A DNA stretch of 64,000 bases from Aquisphaera giovannonii (GTDB lineage: Bacteria > Planctomycetota > Planctomycetia > Isosphaerales > Isosphaeraceae), in the NCBI RefSeq assembly GCF_008087625.1, contig NZ_CP042997.1, forward strand, positions 2,666,001 to 2,730,000, in the 5' to 3' direction. This document shows, one piece after another, positions 19,236 to 28,612 of this stretch (within the stretch, counting starts at the first letter, position 1; the number at the start of each line of letters is the position of its first letter). The notes beneath the pieces are model-generated. The model worked only from the letters and a program-made list of their open reading frames with translations, ran no database searches and was not told the origin of the DNA. The position numbers and the translations under genes are program-made.

Positions 19236-20042
19236 CTAACCGTTGCCGGGCGTGCTCGCCAGGGACCCGGCCGGGAGGCCGCCGAACTTGCGCTCCCGGC
19301 CGGCGTACGCGGCGCAGGCCTCAAGCAGGTCGTCGTCGCGGAAGTCCGGCCAGAGGGTCTGGGTCACCCAGAGCTCGGTGTAGGAGATCTGCCAGAGCAG
19401 GAAGTTGCTCACCCGCATCTCGCCGGCCGTCCGGATCAGCAGGTCGGGATCGCCCATGCCCACGGTCCCCAGGTAGGAGGCGAAGAGGCGCTCGTCGATG
19501 CGGTCCGGGTCGATCTTCCCGTCGCGCGCGTCCCTCGCGAGCTGCCTCGCCGCGTCGGCGATCTCGGTCCGGCCGCCGTAGTTGACGGCCAGGCAGAGAA
19601 TCATGCCGTTGTTCTCGGCGGTCATCTCGGCCGTGCGGTCGAATTCCTCCAGGACGTCCGGCGGCAGGCCGTCCCGGCGGCCGATCATCCGCAGCCGCAC
19701 CTTCTGCTCCATCAGCTCCGCCCGCTCCACGACGAGGAAGTGGCGGAACAGTCGCAGCAGGAACTTCAGCTCCCGCGGCGGGCGCTTCCAATTCTCCACC
19801 GAGAGGCAGTAGAGGGTGAGCTGCTCGAGGCCGAGGCGGCAGCCTTCCTCGACGACGGCGCGGACGCTCCGGATGCCCTGGCGATGGCCGATGACCCGGG
19901 GCAGGCCCCGCCGCTGCGCCCATCGCCCGTTGCCGTCCATGATGATGGCGACGTGCCGCGGCAGTTGCCCCGGCTTGAGGCCCCAGGCGCCCAGGCGTGC
20001 CAGCCCTTCCTCGGTGATCGACGGCTCGGGATCTGACTGCAT
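19236..20042 (-). CDS. uppS: Isoprenyl transferase (undecaprenyl diphosphate synthase-like)
   Basis: The ATG at 20042, preceded by GAGGGAGTC, gives 268 residues. The cis-prenyltransferase signatures are complete: VAIIMDGNGRWAQRRG (catalytic Asp and diphosphate loop), GHRQG, LTLYCLSVENWKRP, AVNYGGRTEI and the C-terminal DLLIRTAGEMRVSNFLLWQ. It condenses isopentenyl diphosphate onto farnesyl diphosphate to make the lipid carrier for peptidoglycan and polysaccharide precursors. Open frame continues upstream of 20042 but that part is low-complexity and lies over the purA 3' region, so it is not coding. It is transcribed with cdsA downstream. Confidence 0.95.
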   Translation of the reverse strand: MQSDPEPSITEEGLARLGAWGLKPGQLPRHVAIIMDGNGRWAQRRGLPRVIGHRQGIRSVRAVVEEGCRLGLEQLTLYCLSVENWKRPPRELKFLLRLFRHFLVVERAELMEQKVRLRMIGRRDGLPPDVLEEFDRTAEMTAENNGMILCLAVNYGGRTEIADAARQLARDARDGKIDPDRIDERLFASYLGTVGMGDPDLLIRTAGEMRVSNFLLWQISYTELWVTQTLWPDFRDDDLLEACAAYAGRERKFGGLPAGSLASTPGNG

Positions 20043-20106
20043 GACTCCCTCGAACTCGGCCCGGCCCCCGGGCGTGCCCCGTCTCGACGACCTCGCGGGC
20101 GTGATG

Positions 20107-21423
20107 TCAGGCGGACGGCCGATCGCACTCGGGGATCTGGATCGTCTGGCGGCGGTCCGGGCCGACCGAGACGATGGACGCCGGGACGCCGACCTGGCGG
20201 GCGATGAAGGCGACGTAGTCGCGGGCGGCGCGGGGGAGGTCCGCCCACTCCCTGGCCCCGGTGATGTCCTCGGACCATCCCGGCAAGGTCTCGTAGACCG
20301 GGACGCAACGGGCGAGGTCGGTGAGCGAGGCCGGCAGCGACGGGACGCGGACGCCGTCGATCTCGTAGGCGACGGCAACCCGCAGCTCCTCGATCCCGCT
20401 AAGGACGTCGAGCAGCATGATCGCCAGCTCGGTGGAGCCGCTCACCGCGGAGGAATAGCGGACGGCGACGGCGTCGAACCACCCGCAGCGGCGCGGTCGC
20501 CCGGTCACCGTCCCGTATTCGCGGCCGACGCGGCGGATCCGCTCGCCGGTCTCGTTCTCCTGCTCGGTGGGGAACGGGCCGCCGCCGACCCGGGTCGTGT
20601 ACGCCTTCACGACGCCGATCCAGCGGTCGATGTGGCGGGTCGGCACCCCGGAACCGGCCGCGGCGCCGGCGGCGCTGCTGTTGGAGCTGGTGACGTACGG
20701 ATAGCTGCCGTGGTCGATGTCCAGCAGCGAGCCCTGGGCGCCCTCGAAGAGCAGCTTCCTCCCGCCCCGGATCGCCGCGTGCAGCCACGCGGTCGTGTCT
20801 CGCACGAACGGCCGGAGCGTCTCCGCGTGGGCCAGGTACTCCTCCGCCATCGAAGCCGCGTCGAAGGGCTCGAAGTCCGCGAGCATCGACCGCAGCAGGC
20901 GGTTCTTGAAGTCGACGATGCGGGCGAGCCGCTCGCGGAATTCCGCGGGGTGGTAAAGGTCGGCGATCCGGACGCCGTGCATCCGCCCCACCTTGTCGCG
21001 ATAGCAGGGCCCGATCCCGCGCCGGGTGGTGCCGATGTGATCGGCCACCGACGCCGACTCCTCCGAGAGGCGCTCCTCGGCCATGTGATAGGGGAAGATC
21101 ACGTGCGCCCGCTCGCTGATGTGCAGCCGGCCGCCGAAGTCCACCCCCTGGGACGAGAGCCGCTCGATCTCGGACAGCAGCGAGGCGGGGTGGATGACCA
21201 CGCCGTTGCCGATCACGCACTCGACGCCCTGGCGGAGGATGCCCGTCGGGATCAGCGACAGCTTGTAAGTGGTCCCCTCGTGGACCACCGTGTGCCCCGC
21301 ATTGGCACCGCCCTGGTACCGCACCACGACCTGGTGATGGTCGCACAGGAGGTCAACGATCTTGCCCTTGGCCTCGTCGCCCCACTGGAGCCCCACGACG
21401 CACGTCGATCCCACGGCAGCCAC
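20107..21423 (-). CDS. purA: Adenylosuccinate synthetase
   Basis: This 438-residue enzyme links IMP and aspartate using GTP in AMP synthesis. It has the N-terminal [12 protein letters not shown]-loop-like motif with catalytic Asp, NAGHT with the catalytic His, [13 protein letters not shown], the IMP-binding [20 protein letters not shown], and the aspartate/GTP-binding region [13 protein letters not shown]. The usual GDEGKGK has Ala in place of the second Gly. Length and start match the family. The gene lies 64 bases upstream of uppS and may be the first gene of a purA-uppS-cdsA unit. Confidence 0.96.
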   Translation of the reverse strand: MAAVGSTCVVGLQWGDEAKGKIVDLLCDHHQVVVRYQGGANAGHTVVHEGTTYKLSLIPTGILRQGVECVIGNGVVIHPASLLSEIERLSSQGVDFGGRLHISERAHVIFPYHMAEERLSEESASVADHIGTTRRGIGPCYRDKVGRMHGVRIADLYHPAEFRERLARIVDFKNRLLRSMLADFEPFDAASMAEEYLAHAETLRPFVRDTTAWLHAAIRGGRKLLFEGAQGSLLDIDHGSYPYVTSSNSSAAGAAAGSGVPTRHIDRWIGVVKAYTTRVGGGPFPTEQENETGERIRRVGREYGTVTGRPRRCGWFDAVAVRYSSAVSGSTELAIMLLDVLSGIEELRVAVAYEIDGVRVPSLPASLTDLARCVPVYETLPGWSEDITGAREWADLPRAARDYVAFIARQVGVPASIVSVGPDRRQTIQIPECDRPSA

Positions 21424-21613
21424 TCCGATCCGCCCCGAACCGCGACCGCGGGGCGGTCGCTTGGCATCGTAAAGTCACAGCGTAACGCCGAGGGCGGGCG
21501 CCGTCAAAGGGTTCAACAAAACTGGCCCGCGCCGTCGTGCCGGGATGGCATGACGGCGCGGGCCGATCGATCGCAGGCCGTCGAGGGAGGGCAGCGGGCC
21601 CCCGCCCGTGCGT

Positions 21614-22762
21614 TCAGAACCTGGCCCTCAGGTCGTCGATGGCGTCGTTCTTCGCGGGCACCATGTCGAAGAGGTCGTCCGGCACGCGGTTGACCTGGAT
21701 CGTTTCGACGCGGGTCTCGACGATCATCACCGGGCGGTCCCGGATCTCCGGCGGGGCCTTGTCGGAGAATTGCTCGCGGGTCGTGGACAGCGGGAGCCAG
21801 AGGCCGGGCTCGACTTCCTTCAGGTCCCGCGTCGTCCAGCGGATGCCGACCTTGCCGTCGCGGGCCTGCTCGCGCTTCCTCAGGACGAGCCCGTGGTCGC
21901 GGTCCAGCCAGATCCGATCGGTGAGGTCGCCCATGAGGAAGCCGGGCTCGAGCAGGGAATTCAGGCTACCTTTCAGGACCACGCAGGTCGAGCCGTCCAC
22001 GACCTCGGTGGCCGGCTCCAGGTCGTAGGAGCCGTCGCGGAGCCAGTCGGCGACCGCGAACATGGCCTGGGCCTTCCGGACCTTCTCCTCGCCCCGCGGG
22101 TCGGGGAGGTAGAGGCCCACGGCCGAGAGGTAGTCGGTCACCTGGAACCAGTTGGGCCGGGACGATCCGCTCCAGATCTCGTATCGGTCGGAGTCCGCGG
22201 TGGCGGGCGTCTTCAGCCAGAGGGTGCGGCCGTTGAACCCCCGCGTCTTGATGCGGTCGCGGAGGGGGCGGACGCCTGCGGCCGGGGCCTTGGTGAGCGC
22301 CCCCCGGGCCTCGGCCTGCTTCGCCGTCGCGACGGCCCGTTCGTACTGCTCCCGGAGCAACTTCTGGTTGGCCGTGATCGGCTCGGGGGCGTCGGCGGGC
22401 GGCTCGACCGGCGGCGTGAGCCCATACCTGTCCTGCGGCTGGAGGTACTGCACCCGCTCGGGCTCCGTCTGGACCGTGAGGCGTTTGTCCCCCTTGAAGG
22501 CGACGCGCCAGGTCTCGTTCGGCAAGAAAAGCTGATTCATGTACTCGGGGATCGCCAGGAGCTTTTCGGCGGGGAGTGGGCTCCTGGTCTCGAGCTTGTA
22601 GGTCACGTCCAGGCTCTGGATCCGCGCGACCTGGCGGGCATAGTCCGCCTTCACCTTCCGGGCCGCCTCGGTCTCCGAGGCGGCCATGAGCGCCGGGAGG
22701 GCCGGGATCGAGGCCGTCGCGGCGAGGGCGAGGCCGAGGAGGATTCGGGTGCGGGTTCTCAT
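21614..22762 (-). CDS. Exported protein of a sigma/anti-sigma operon, LolA-like fold suspected
   Basis: This 382-residue protein has a clear signal peptide (ILLGLALAATASIPALPAL, residues about 7-25). It has many amphipathic beta segments and motifs such as LDVTYKLETRSPL, YEIWSGSSRPNWFQVTDYL, DRIWLDRDHGLVLRKRE and LPLSTTREQFSD. This pattern resembles outer-membrane lipoprotein-sorting (LolA/LppX-like) folds, which carry hydrophobic ligands; this is a fold-level suspicion only. Its ATG lies three bases after the anti-sigma stop and its AGGAAG ribosome site sits inside the end of that gene, so translation is coupled. It is the likely effector or sensor partner of the ECF system upstream. Confidence 0.75.
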   Translation of the reverse strand: MRTRTRILLGLALAATASIPALPALMAASETEAARKVKADYARQVARIQSLDVTYKLETRSPLPAEKLLAIPEYMNQLFLPNETWRVAFKGDKRLTVQTEPERVQYLQPQDRYGLTPPVEPPADAPEPITANQKLLREQYERAVATAKQAEARGALTKAPAAGVRPLRDRIKTRGFNGRTLWLKTPATADSDRYEIWSGSSRPNWFQVTDYLSAVGLYLPDPRGEEKVRKAQAMFAVADWLRDGSYDLEPATEVVDGSTCVVLKGSLNSLLEPGFLMGDLTDRIWLDRDHGLVLRKREQARDGKVGIRWTTRDLKEVEPGLWLPLSTTREQFSDKAPPEIRDRPVMIVETRVETIQVNRVPDDLFDMVPAKNDAIDDLRARF

Positions 22763-22765
22763 CGC

Positions 22766-23701
22766 TCACTTCCTTTCTCGCCCGGCGGGGGTCGCCGGGC
22801 CGGGGACGGGTGACAGGGGATCGGAGTAGAGCTGGCGGCCGAGGTCCGGGTCGTTGACCTCGAGGGTGACGTCGCGGGGCATCGAGAAGGAGAACAGGTC
22901 GGCCGGGAGCGACTCCGGCGCCGGGTAGTCGAGCGTGACCTCGATCGCCCGCCCGTCGAACGTGTGCGAGACCTGGCGGACCGGCCTGAGGCTCTCGTGG
23001 TCGAACCAGACCGTGTCCGACTGGCCGCCGGGCTGCCCCTCCGGCCCGGGCCAGCGCAGGGTGACCTTCCGGAGCTTGCGGCCGCCGAGGGTGTCCGCCT
23101 CGACGCGGATGTCCGCGCGGTGGTCCTCCGCCCAGCGGACGAGCGACTCGCTGTCCTCGATGAGCCCGGCGGACGAGAACGCCCCCCGCTGGTTGACGAG
23201 CGATCCCGACCACACCGCGACGAGCTTGCCGGGGATGTCCCAGCGGTATTCCCAGCGGCCGTTGCTGACGGCGACGCCCGTCAGTTCACCGCCGACGCGG
23301 ATCTCCTGGCGGCCCCCCTTGCCGCGGGCGAACCAGGTCTCCACGATCCGGGGATGGTCGGGGCCGCCCATGGTCATCACGCGGTGGCAGGCGGGCACCT
23401 CCGACCAGCCCGCGCGGGCCGCCTGCAGGAACTCGGCGGCCGCCGCCGCGCCGGGGCGGGACAGCATGGCCACGCCCCCGATGAGGACGAGGATCGCGGC
23501 CGCGGCGGCGAGTGGCGACACCCAGGCCGTCCGCCGACGGCCGGGGAGCTCGAGCGTCTCCGGCGATCCCGGGCCGTCGAGCGTCTCCAGGCATCGATCC
23601 AGGAGCCCATCCGGCACGGGGCCGGCATCCAGGGCCTTCAGGCGGCCCTCGAGGTCCTCGCGCCGGCGGGGGCGTCCCCCGGGGCGATCGTCAGCTCGCA
23701 T
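22766..23701 (-). CDS. Membrane anti-sigma factor-like protein
   Basis: This 311-residue protein has a cytoplasmic N-terminal part of about 58 residues, one TM helix (WVSPLAAAAAILVLIGGVAML, about 60-80), and a periplasmic domain of about 225 residues. The periplasmic domain resembles the exported protein encoded downstream (for example DTVWFDHESLRPVRQVSH compared with DRIWLDRDHGLVLRKRE). No zinc-binding H-x3-C-x2-C motif is seen. Its ATG lies inside the end of the ECF sigma gene, an 11-base overlap, which is the standard layout of sigma/anti-sigma pairs. The function as an anti-sigma factor is inferred from context and topology. Confidence 0.7.
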   Translation of the reverse strand: MRADDRPGGRPRRREDLEGRLKALDAGPVPDGLLDRCLETLDGPGSPETLELPGRRRTAWVSPLAAAAAILVLIGGVAMLSRPGAAAAAEFLQAARAGWSEVPACHRVMTMGGPDHPRIVETWFARGKGGRQEIRVGGELTGVAVSNGRWEYRWDIPGKLVAVWSGSLVNQRGAFSSAGLIEDSESLVRWAEDHRADIRVEADTLGGRKLRKVTLRWPGPEGQPGGQSDTVWFDHESLRPVRQVSHTFDGRAIEVTLDYPAPESLPADLFSFSMPRDVTLEVNDPDLGRQLYSDPLSPVPGPATPAGRERK

Positions 23702-24245
23702 GATGTCCCTCCTTCTCGCGGGAGATGGGGGCCCAGTCGGCGAGCTCGCGATGGAGCCGGCCCCGGGCCGCGAAGTATCGCCAGCGGACGAGGGCCGAGC
23801 TGGCCCCCTGGACCGCGGCGATTTCCGCGTACTCGAATTCGTGCCAGAACCGGAGGACGAAGACCTCGCGCAGCTCCGCCGGGAGCCGGCTCAGCGCGGC
23901 CTGCACGGCGGCGTCGAACTCGCGATCGTCGTACGCGAGGTCGGGTGGGCGGTCCGCGGCGGCGAGAAGGCTCAGCTCCGCGGGTTCCGGGACCCTGCGA
24001 TCGCGGGCGGCCTTGCGCCACAGGTTGCGGCCGATGGCGTAGAGCCAGCCCCGGGGCGGGAGCCCCGGCGGGCGGCGGTCTCGGCTGGCCCAGTAGGCCG
24101 CGAAGGCCTCCTGGGTCAGGTCCGCCGCGAGCTCCGCGGAGCCGGAGAGGCGGCGGAGCCAGCGGTAGAGACCCTCATAGGTCTCCCGGACGAACGCCTC
24201 CTGGATGAGGCGTGCGTCCGCATCGTTCCCGGTAGGATCTCTCAA
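23691..24245 (-). CDS. ECF-family RNA polymerase sigma factor
   Basis: This 184-residue protein has sigma-70 region 2 (ELAADLTQEAFAAYWASR, then GWLYAIGRNLWRKAARD) and region 4 (LSRLPAELREVFVLRFW, then YAEIAAVQGASSALVRWRY helix-turn-helix). It lacks regions 1 and 3, as in ECF factors. The start is a TTG at 24245 with GGGGAGGG eight bases upstream; no closer ATG fits. It heads a three-gene overlapping unit with a membrane anti-sigma factor and an exported protein, so it probably responds to an envelope signal. About 120 bases upstream separate it from carA and could hold its promoter. Confidence 0.92.
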   Translation of the reverse strand: MRDPTGNDADARLIQEAFVRETYEGLYRWLRRLSGSAELAADLTQEAFAAYWASRDRRPPGLPPRGWLYAIGRNLWRKAARDRRVPEPAELSLLAAADRPPDLAYDDREFDAAVQAALSRLPAELREVFVLRFWHEFEYAEIAAVQGASSALVRWRYFAARGRLHRELADWAPISREKEGHHAS

Positions 24246-24367
24246 GGCGCCGGCCCTCCCCGCGGACCCCGGTCATGTCTTCTTCCCACCACGACATACC
24301 GCGAAGGCGCGGGATGTTGGCGCGGCGGAGAAAATTCGACCGAGAGGGGCGGCCCGGGCGGCTCGGG

Positions 24368-25546
24368 TCAGGACATGAGGGCCCGGAACTCGTCGAAGAG
24401 GTACTGGCTGTCGTGCGGGCCGGCGGAGGCCTCGGGGTGGTACTGGACGCCGAAGACCGGCAGCGACTTGTGCCTCAAGCCCTCCAGGGTCTGGTCGTTC
24501 AGGTTGACGTGGCTGAGCTCCACGTCCGCGGGGAGCGTGCTCGGATCGACGGCGAACCCGTGGTTCTGCGTGGTGATCTCGACCCTGCCGGTCCGCTCGT
24601 TGCGGACGGGGTGGTTGGCGCCGCGGTGGCCGAACTTGAGCTTGAACGTCCTGCCCCCGAACGCCTGGCCGAGGAGCTGATGGCCCAGGCAGATCCCGAA
24701 GATCGGGATGCCCCGCGAGTCCGCCGCCGAGCGGATCAAGGTCCGGAGGGCCTCGACGGCCTCCACGAGGGCGCTGGGGTCGCCGGGGCCGTTGGAGAGG
24801 AAGATCCCGTCCGGCTGCTGCTCGAGGATCGCCTCCGCGGGTGTCGAGCCCGGGACGACCGTCACCCGGCAGCCCGTCTCCGCCAGGAAGCGGAGGATGT
24901 TCCACTTCATCCCGTAATCCATCGCGACGACGTGCGGACGCCTCGCGTCGGGGCCCGACGACGCTCCATCGCGGACCTGGCGGGTGCCCACGTCCCGCCC
25001 GCTGGGATCCACGTAGTAGCTGGAATAGAGGCCGGGCTCCCAGGTGAAGCTCTCCCGGGGCATCACCTCGCGGGCCAGGTCGCGGCCCACCAGCCCCGGG
25101 CTCCGACGCGCCTTCTCGACCAGGCCGGCATCGTCCGTGTCCGTCGTGGAGAGGATCCCCTTCATCGCGCCCCGGGTCCGGGTCAGGCGGACGAGCGCGC
25201 GGGTGTCGATCCCCTCGATGCCCAGGATGCCATGCTCCTTCAGGAATCCGTCGAGCGAGCCCTGGGAGCGGAAGTTGCTGGCGCGCCCGCTCAGCTCGCG
25301 GACGACGAAGCCGCGGACCCAGGGCCTGCGGCTCTCGGCGTCGTCGTGGTTGACGCCGTAGTTGCCGATCTCCGGATAGGTCATGGTCACGATCTGGCCG
25401 TGATACGAGGGGTCGGTGAGGATCTCCTGGTATCCGGTCATGCTCGTGTTGAAGACGACCTCCCCGTCCACCTCCCCGCGGGCGCCGAAGGCCCTGCCGG
25501 TGAACACGGTGCCGTCCTCGAGCGCCAGCTTCGCCGTATCGGACAT
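24368..25546 (-). CDS. carA: Carbamoyl-phosphate synthase small subunit
   Basis: CarA is the glutamine amidotransferase subunit that supplies ammonia for carbamoyl phosphate in arginine and pyrimidine synthesis. The N-terminal CPSase small domain starts [16 protein letters not shown]. The class I GATase domain has the nucleophile [14 protein letters not shown], the HGF of TQNHGFAVD and the YHPEASAGP His/Glu pair, so the triad is complete. The ATG at 25546 gives 392 residues and the normal N-terminus; longer in-frame starts (25588, 25633) would run into the upstream permease gene. The large subunit carB is not in the window. Confidence 0.95.
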   Translation of the reverse strand: MSDTAKLALEDGTVFTGRAFGARGEVDGEVVFNTSMTGYQEILTDPSYHGQIVTMTYPEIGNYGVNHDDAESRRPWVRGFVVRELSGRASNFRSQGSLDGFLKEHGILGIEGIDTRALVRLTRTRGAMKGILSTTDTDDAGLVEKARRSPGLVGRDLAREVMPRESFTWEPGLYSSYYVDPSGRDVGTRQVRDGASSGPDARRPHVVAMDYGMKWNILRFLAETGCRVTVVPGSTPAEAILEQQPDGIFLSNGPGDPSALVEAVEALRTLIRSAADSRGIPIFGICLGHQLLGQAFGGRTFKLKFGHRGANHPVRNERTGRVEITTQNHGFAVDPSTLPADVELSHVNLNDQTLEGLRHKSLPVFGVQYHPEASAGPHDSQYLFDEFRALMS

Positions 25547-25613
25547 CGAACTCGGGGCCGCGGTGGGCCCTCGCTCCTGGGTGGGCATCGATTGCGGACT
25601 GACCCCCGCCATC

Positions 25614-27368
25614 TTAGCCGACCAGATGCTCATGCGTCGAGACGCGGGAGCGTCGCGACGCCCGCGACGCCCAGGCGACGGCGATCAGGCTCGAGAGCAG
25701 AGCGAGCAGGGCGAGGGAGGCGGCCTGGGAGCGGCCCGGTCCGGGCCGCGTCGCCAGGGAGATGACGCCCGGGCCCAGCGTCTGGCCGTCCGGCGTGACG
25801 GCCAGGATGATCGCGGGGCTCACCGCCGTGGCGGCCGTCGTGCAGAGCAGCGCGATCCGGCCCGCGGAGAGCCCACCGGCCGCCGCCAGCCGCCGCGCCC
25901 GCCGGCTGGTCGCGCCCGCGGCCAGGGCCTGCTCGACGCGGCGGGACGAGGCCCGATCGCCCTCGGGGATCGTGCGAGCCCGAATCAGCAGGTCGATGCA
26001 CCCGCCGAGGAGGACGAGGAGGTCCGGCACGGCGTACGGGTCGAACAACCACGCCACCGCGCGGAGCGGCGACCCGACCGCCCTCCACCCGATCGAGCCT
26101 TCCGACCAGATCGCACCGAGCCCGGCGATCCTGGATACGGCCAGCAGCCCGATCCCGAGGACCAGGAGGGGGGCTCCGGGGCGGGACACCGCGGCACGGC
26201 GACTTCGATCGCCGGCACGCCGCCGGGCGACCGGCGGGTGCCGCCCCGGGCCGGCGATCGCGCACAGCGCCGCGAGGCAGAGACCCAGGCCGATGGTCCG
26301 GGAAAGCAACCCAACCATGGGACCCCCGAACAGGGTCGCGTGGAAGCCCTCCCGGGCGCAGCCTTCCACGCACAGGAGGACGAGCCCCGCGACCGGCAGC
26401 CAGGCAACGACCGCCCAGGTTCCGAGCGCGAGGCCGAGCAGCACGCCCCGGGCCGCGCCGAGCCTCGACGCCCGCCCGAGCTCGCGGCCCGGGGCGGGGA
26501 CGGGCGCGAAGACCTTCGAGCGGCGTCCCCAGAGCCGGCACGCGCCGATCCCCGCCAAGGCCGCCGCGAGGAGCAGGAGGCCGAGGGCCCCGGCACGCGG
26601 GAACGGGTCCCGGGCCCTCGCCGCCAGGAAGACCTGGAACGCGATCGTCCTGCGGAGGCCGAGCACGAGCGGAGGGCCGGGGTCGGCCAGCGTGGCCGAG
26701 AAGAGCGCGCCGGCCGCCGCGGCGACGACGGGGCGGATCAGGGGCCAGCTCACGGCCCGCCATGCCCGGAAGGGCCCGGCGCCGGCCACCCGGGCCGCGT
26801 CCTCAAGGCTGGGATCCAGGCGGTTCCGCACCGACCCGGTCGCCCAGGCGATGAGCCCGACGCCGGGGACGAGGGCCGCCCAGGCCCACGCCAGCCACGG
26901 CCAGGCGTGCTCGCCCGCGGCGTGGCCGAATCCCCGGGCCACGAGGCCGGGCAGGCCGGCCGGGCCGGCCTCGCCGAAGACGCCGAGGAGCCCCAGCGCC
27001 AGGAAGGCCGGCGTCATGACGGCCGGCGCCAGCACGAACCCGGCGACCGCGATGCGGACCGCGGGCGACCGGCGGCACGACGCCTCGCCGAGGAGGACCC
27101 CCAAGAGCACGGAGCCGATCGCCACGCCCGCCGCGAGGCCCAGGCTGTGACCCATGGAGGTCCAGACGAACGGATCGAAGCCGGCGAGGACGAGCGGGAA
27201 GATGGAAGCGTTGACGCTCTCGCCGGACCCGGACGCATCACCCGCGCTCAGGCCCGGCTGCTCGCGGACCCGGTCCAGCAACGCCGCGAGGACGAGCGCC
27301 AGGAGCGGGATGGCCAGGGCGAGGCGGGACGCACGGCGGACGATGCGAGCGATGAGTCGTCCCACCAT
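25614..27368 (-). CDS. ABC importer permease, iron(III)-type fused double-domain
   Basis: The protein has 584 residues from the ATG at 27368 (an ATG at 27416 is an alternative). It has about twelve hydrophobic helices in two halves, as in FbpB-type permeases where two permease domains are fused. The first half has a good EAA coupling loop ([19 protein letters not shown]). The second half has a degenerate one ([20 protein letters not shown]), and the stretch before it is unusually Arg/Pro-rich. A matching ATPase and lipoprotein lie on the same strand at 28613-30991, but a reversed oxidoreductase gene separates them. With the ATPase degenerate too, transport activity is doubtful. Confidence 0.75.
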   Translation of the reverse strand: MVGRLIARIVRRASRLALAIPLLALVLAALLDRVREQPGLSAGDASGSGESVNASIFPLVLAGFDPFVWTSMGHSLGLAAGVAIGSVLLGVLLGEASCRRSPAVRIAVAGFVLAPAVMTPAFLALGLLGVFGEAGPAGLPGLVARGFGHAAGEHAWPWLAWAWAALVPGVGLIAWATGSVRNRLDPSLEDAARVAGAGPFRAWRAVSWPLIRPVVAAAAGALFSATLADPGPPLVLGLRRTIAFQVFLAARARDPFPRAGALGLLLLAAALAGIGACRLWGRRSKVFAPVPAPGRELGRASRLGAARGVLLGLALGTWAVVAWLPVAGLVLLCVEGCAREGFHATLFGGPMVGLLSRTIGLGLCLAALCAIAGPGRHPPVARRRAGDRSRRAAVSRPGAPLLVLGIGLLAVSRIAGLGAIWSEGSIGWRAVGSPLRAVAWLFDPYAVPDLLVLLGGCIDLLIRARTIPEGDRASSRRVEQALAAGATSRRARRLAAAGGLSAGRIALLCTTAATAVSPAIILAVTPDGQTLGPGVISLATRPGPGRSQAASLALLALLSSLIAVAWASRASRRSRVSTHEHLVG

Positions 27369-27487
27369 GTTGCGGCTCTTCGAAGTCCCCTGGCGGCGTC
27401 TCGGCCTGCGCGTCATCCTAACAGCACCGGTCGGGGCCTCGCCAGTTGCCGGGCCCGGGGGCCTTCGTCAGGAGCGGTCGCACCATC

Positions 27488-28498
27488 ATGAGAGCCTTTC
27501 GTCTCCACGCCTTCGACGGCCCGGACGGGTACCGCCTCGAGGAGCGGCCGTCGCCGTCGCCGGGGCACGGCGAGGTCGTCGTCCGCATGAAGGCCGCGTC
27601 CTTGAACTATCGCGACCTGCTGATTTCCAAGGGGCTGTACAATCCGAAACTCCCGCTCCCCCAGGTGCCGCTGTCGGACGGCGCCGGCGAGGTCGCCGCG
27701 GTCGGCCTCGGCGTAACCCGCTTCAAGCTCGGCGACCGCGTGTCCGCGAACTTCATGGCGGGGTGGATCGAAGGGCCCATCGACGCCGCGAAGGGCCGCA
27801 CCGCGCTCGGGGGCGAGGCCGGCGGCGTCCTCGCCGAGGAGGTCGTCCTGCCGGAGGCCGCGCTGGTGCGCATCCCCGACCACCTGGGATTCGAGGAGGC
27901 CGCCACGCTGCCCTGCGCCGCGCTGACGGCCTGGCACGCCCTCTTCCCGAGCGGCCGGGTCAAGCCCGGCGACGCCGTCCTGACCCAGGGCAGCGGCGGC
28001 GTGTCGGTCTTCGCGATCCAGTTCGCCAGCCTGGCCGGCGCCCGCGTCATCGCGACGTCGAGCAGCGACACGAAGCTATCCCGCCTGAAGGACCTCGGGG
28101 CGTCCGAGCTGATCAACTACAAGACGACGCCCGACTGGGACCGCCGCGCCAGGGAGCTCACCGGCGGCGCTGGCGTGGACCACGTCATCGAGGTCGGCGG
28201 CGCGGGGACGCTCCCGAAATCGCTCCGTGCCGTGCGCGTCGGCGGTCACGTCGCGCTGATCGGCGTCCTCTCGGGGCTGGGGGAGGTCAACCCGATGGGC
28301 ATCCTGATGAACAGCATCCGGGTCCACGGCATCTACGTCGGTTCGCGCGACATGTTCGAGGCCATGAACCGGGCCATCTCCGCGGCGTCCCTCCGCCCCG
28401 TGATCGACCGCGTGTTCCCATTCGAGGACGCGGCTTCGGCGCTGCGGCACCTGGAGACGGGGAGCCACCTGGGTAAGGTCGTGATCCGCATCCCATGA
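27488..28498 (+). CDS. Zinc-type alcohol dehydrogenase-like (MDR) oxidoreductase
   Basis: The ATG at 27488 has CAGGAGCGG upstream and gives 336 residues. This is a medium-chain dehydrogenase/reductase: a GroES-like N-terminal domain (SLNYRDLLISKGLY, then PLSDGAGEVAAVGLGV) and a Rossmann domain with VLTQGSGGVSVFAIQFA and the nucleotide-binding beta-alpha-beta region. The usual catalytic Cys/His zinc ligands are absent (NYRDLL, PLSDGAGEV), as in quinone-oxidoreductase-like members, so it probably uses NADPH without catalytic zinc. It is the only plus-strand gene inside an otherwise minus-strand ABC importer set. The substrate is unknown. Confidence 0.88.
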   Translation: MRAFRLHAFDGPDGYRLEERPSPSPGHGEVVVRMKAASLNYRDLLISKGLYNPKLPLPQVPLSDGAGEVAAVGLGVTRFKLGDRVSANFMAGWIEGPIDAAKGRTALGGEAGGVLAEEVVLPEAALVRIPDHLGFEEAATLPCAALTAWHALFPSGRVKPGDAVLTQGSGGVSVFAIQFASLAGARVIATSSSDTKLSRLKDLGASELINYKTTPDWDRRARELTGGAGVDHVIEVGGAGTLPKSLRAVRVGGHVALIGVLSGLGEVNPMGILMNSIRVHGIYVGSRDMFEAMNRAISAASLRPVIDRVFPFEDAASALRHLETGSHLGKVVIRIP

Positions 28499-28612
28499 AA
28501 GTCGTTGCACCGAGCTTCCCCTCGTAGGATCCGGCGCCGAGGGGCGCCACGCCGAGCGGTGCGGGCTCGCCCGCGGCCGCCGCACGTTGGCGGCCCGCGC
28601 GGGCCCGGGACC

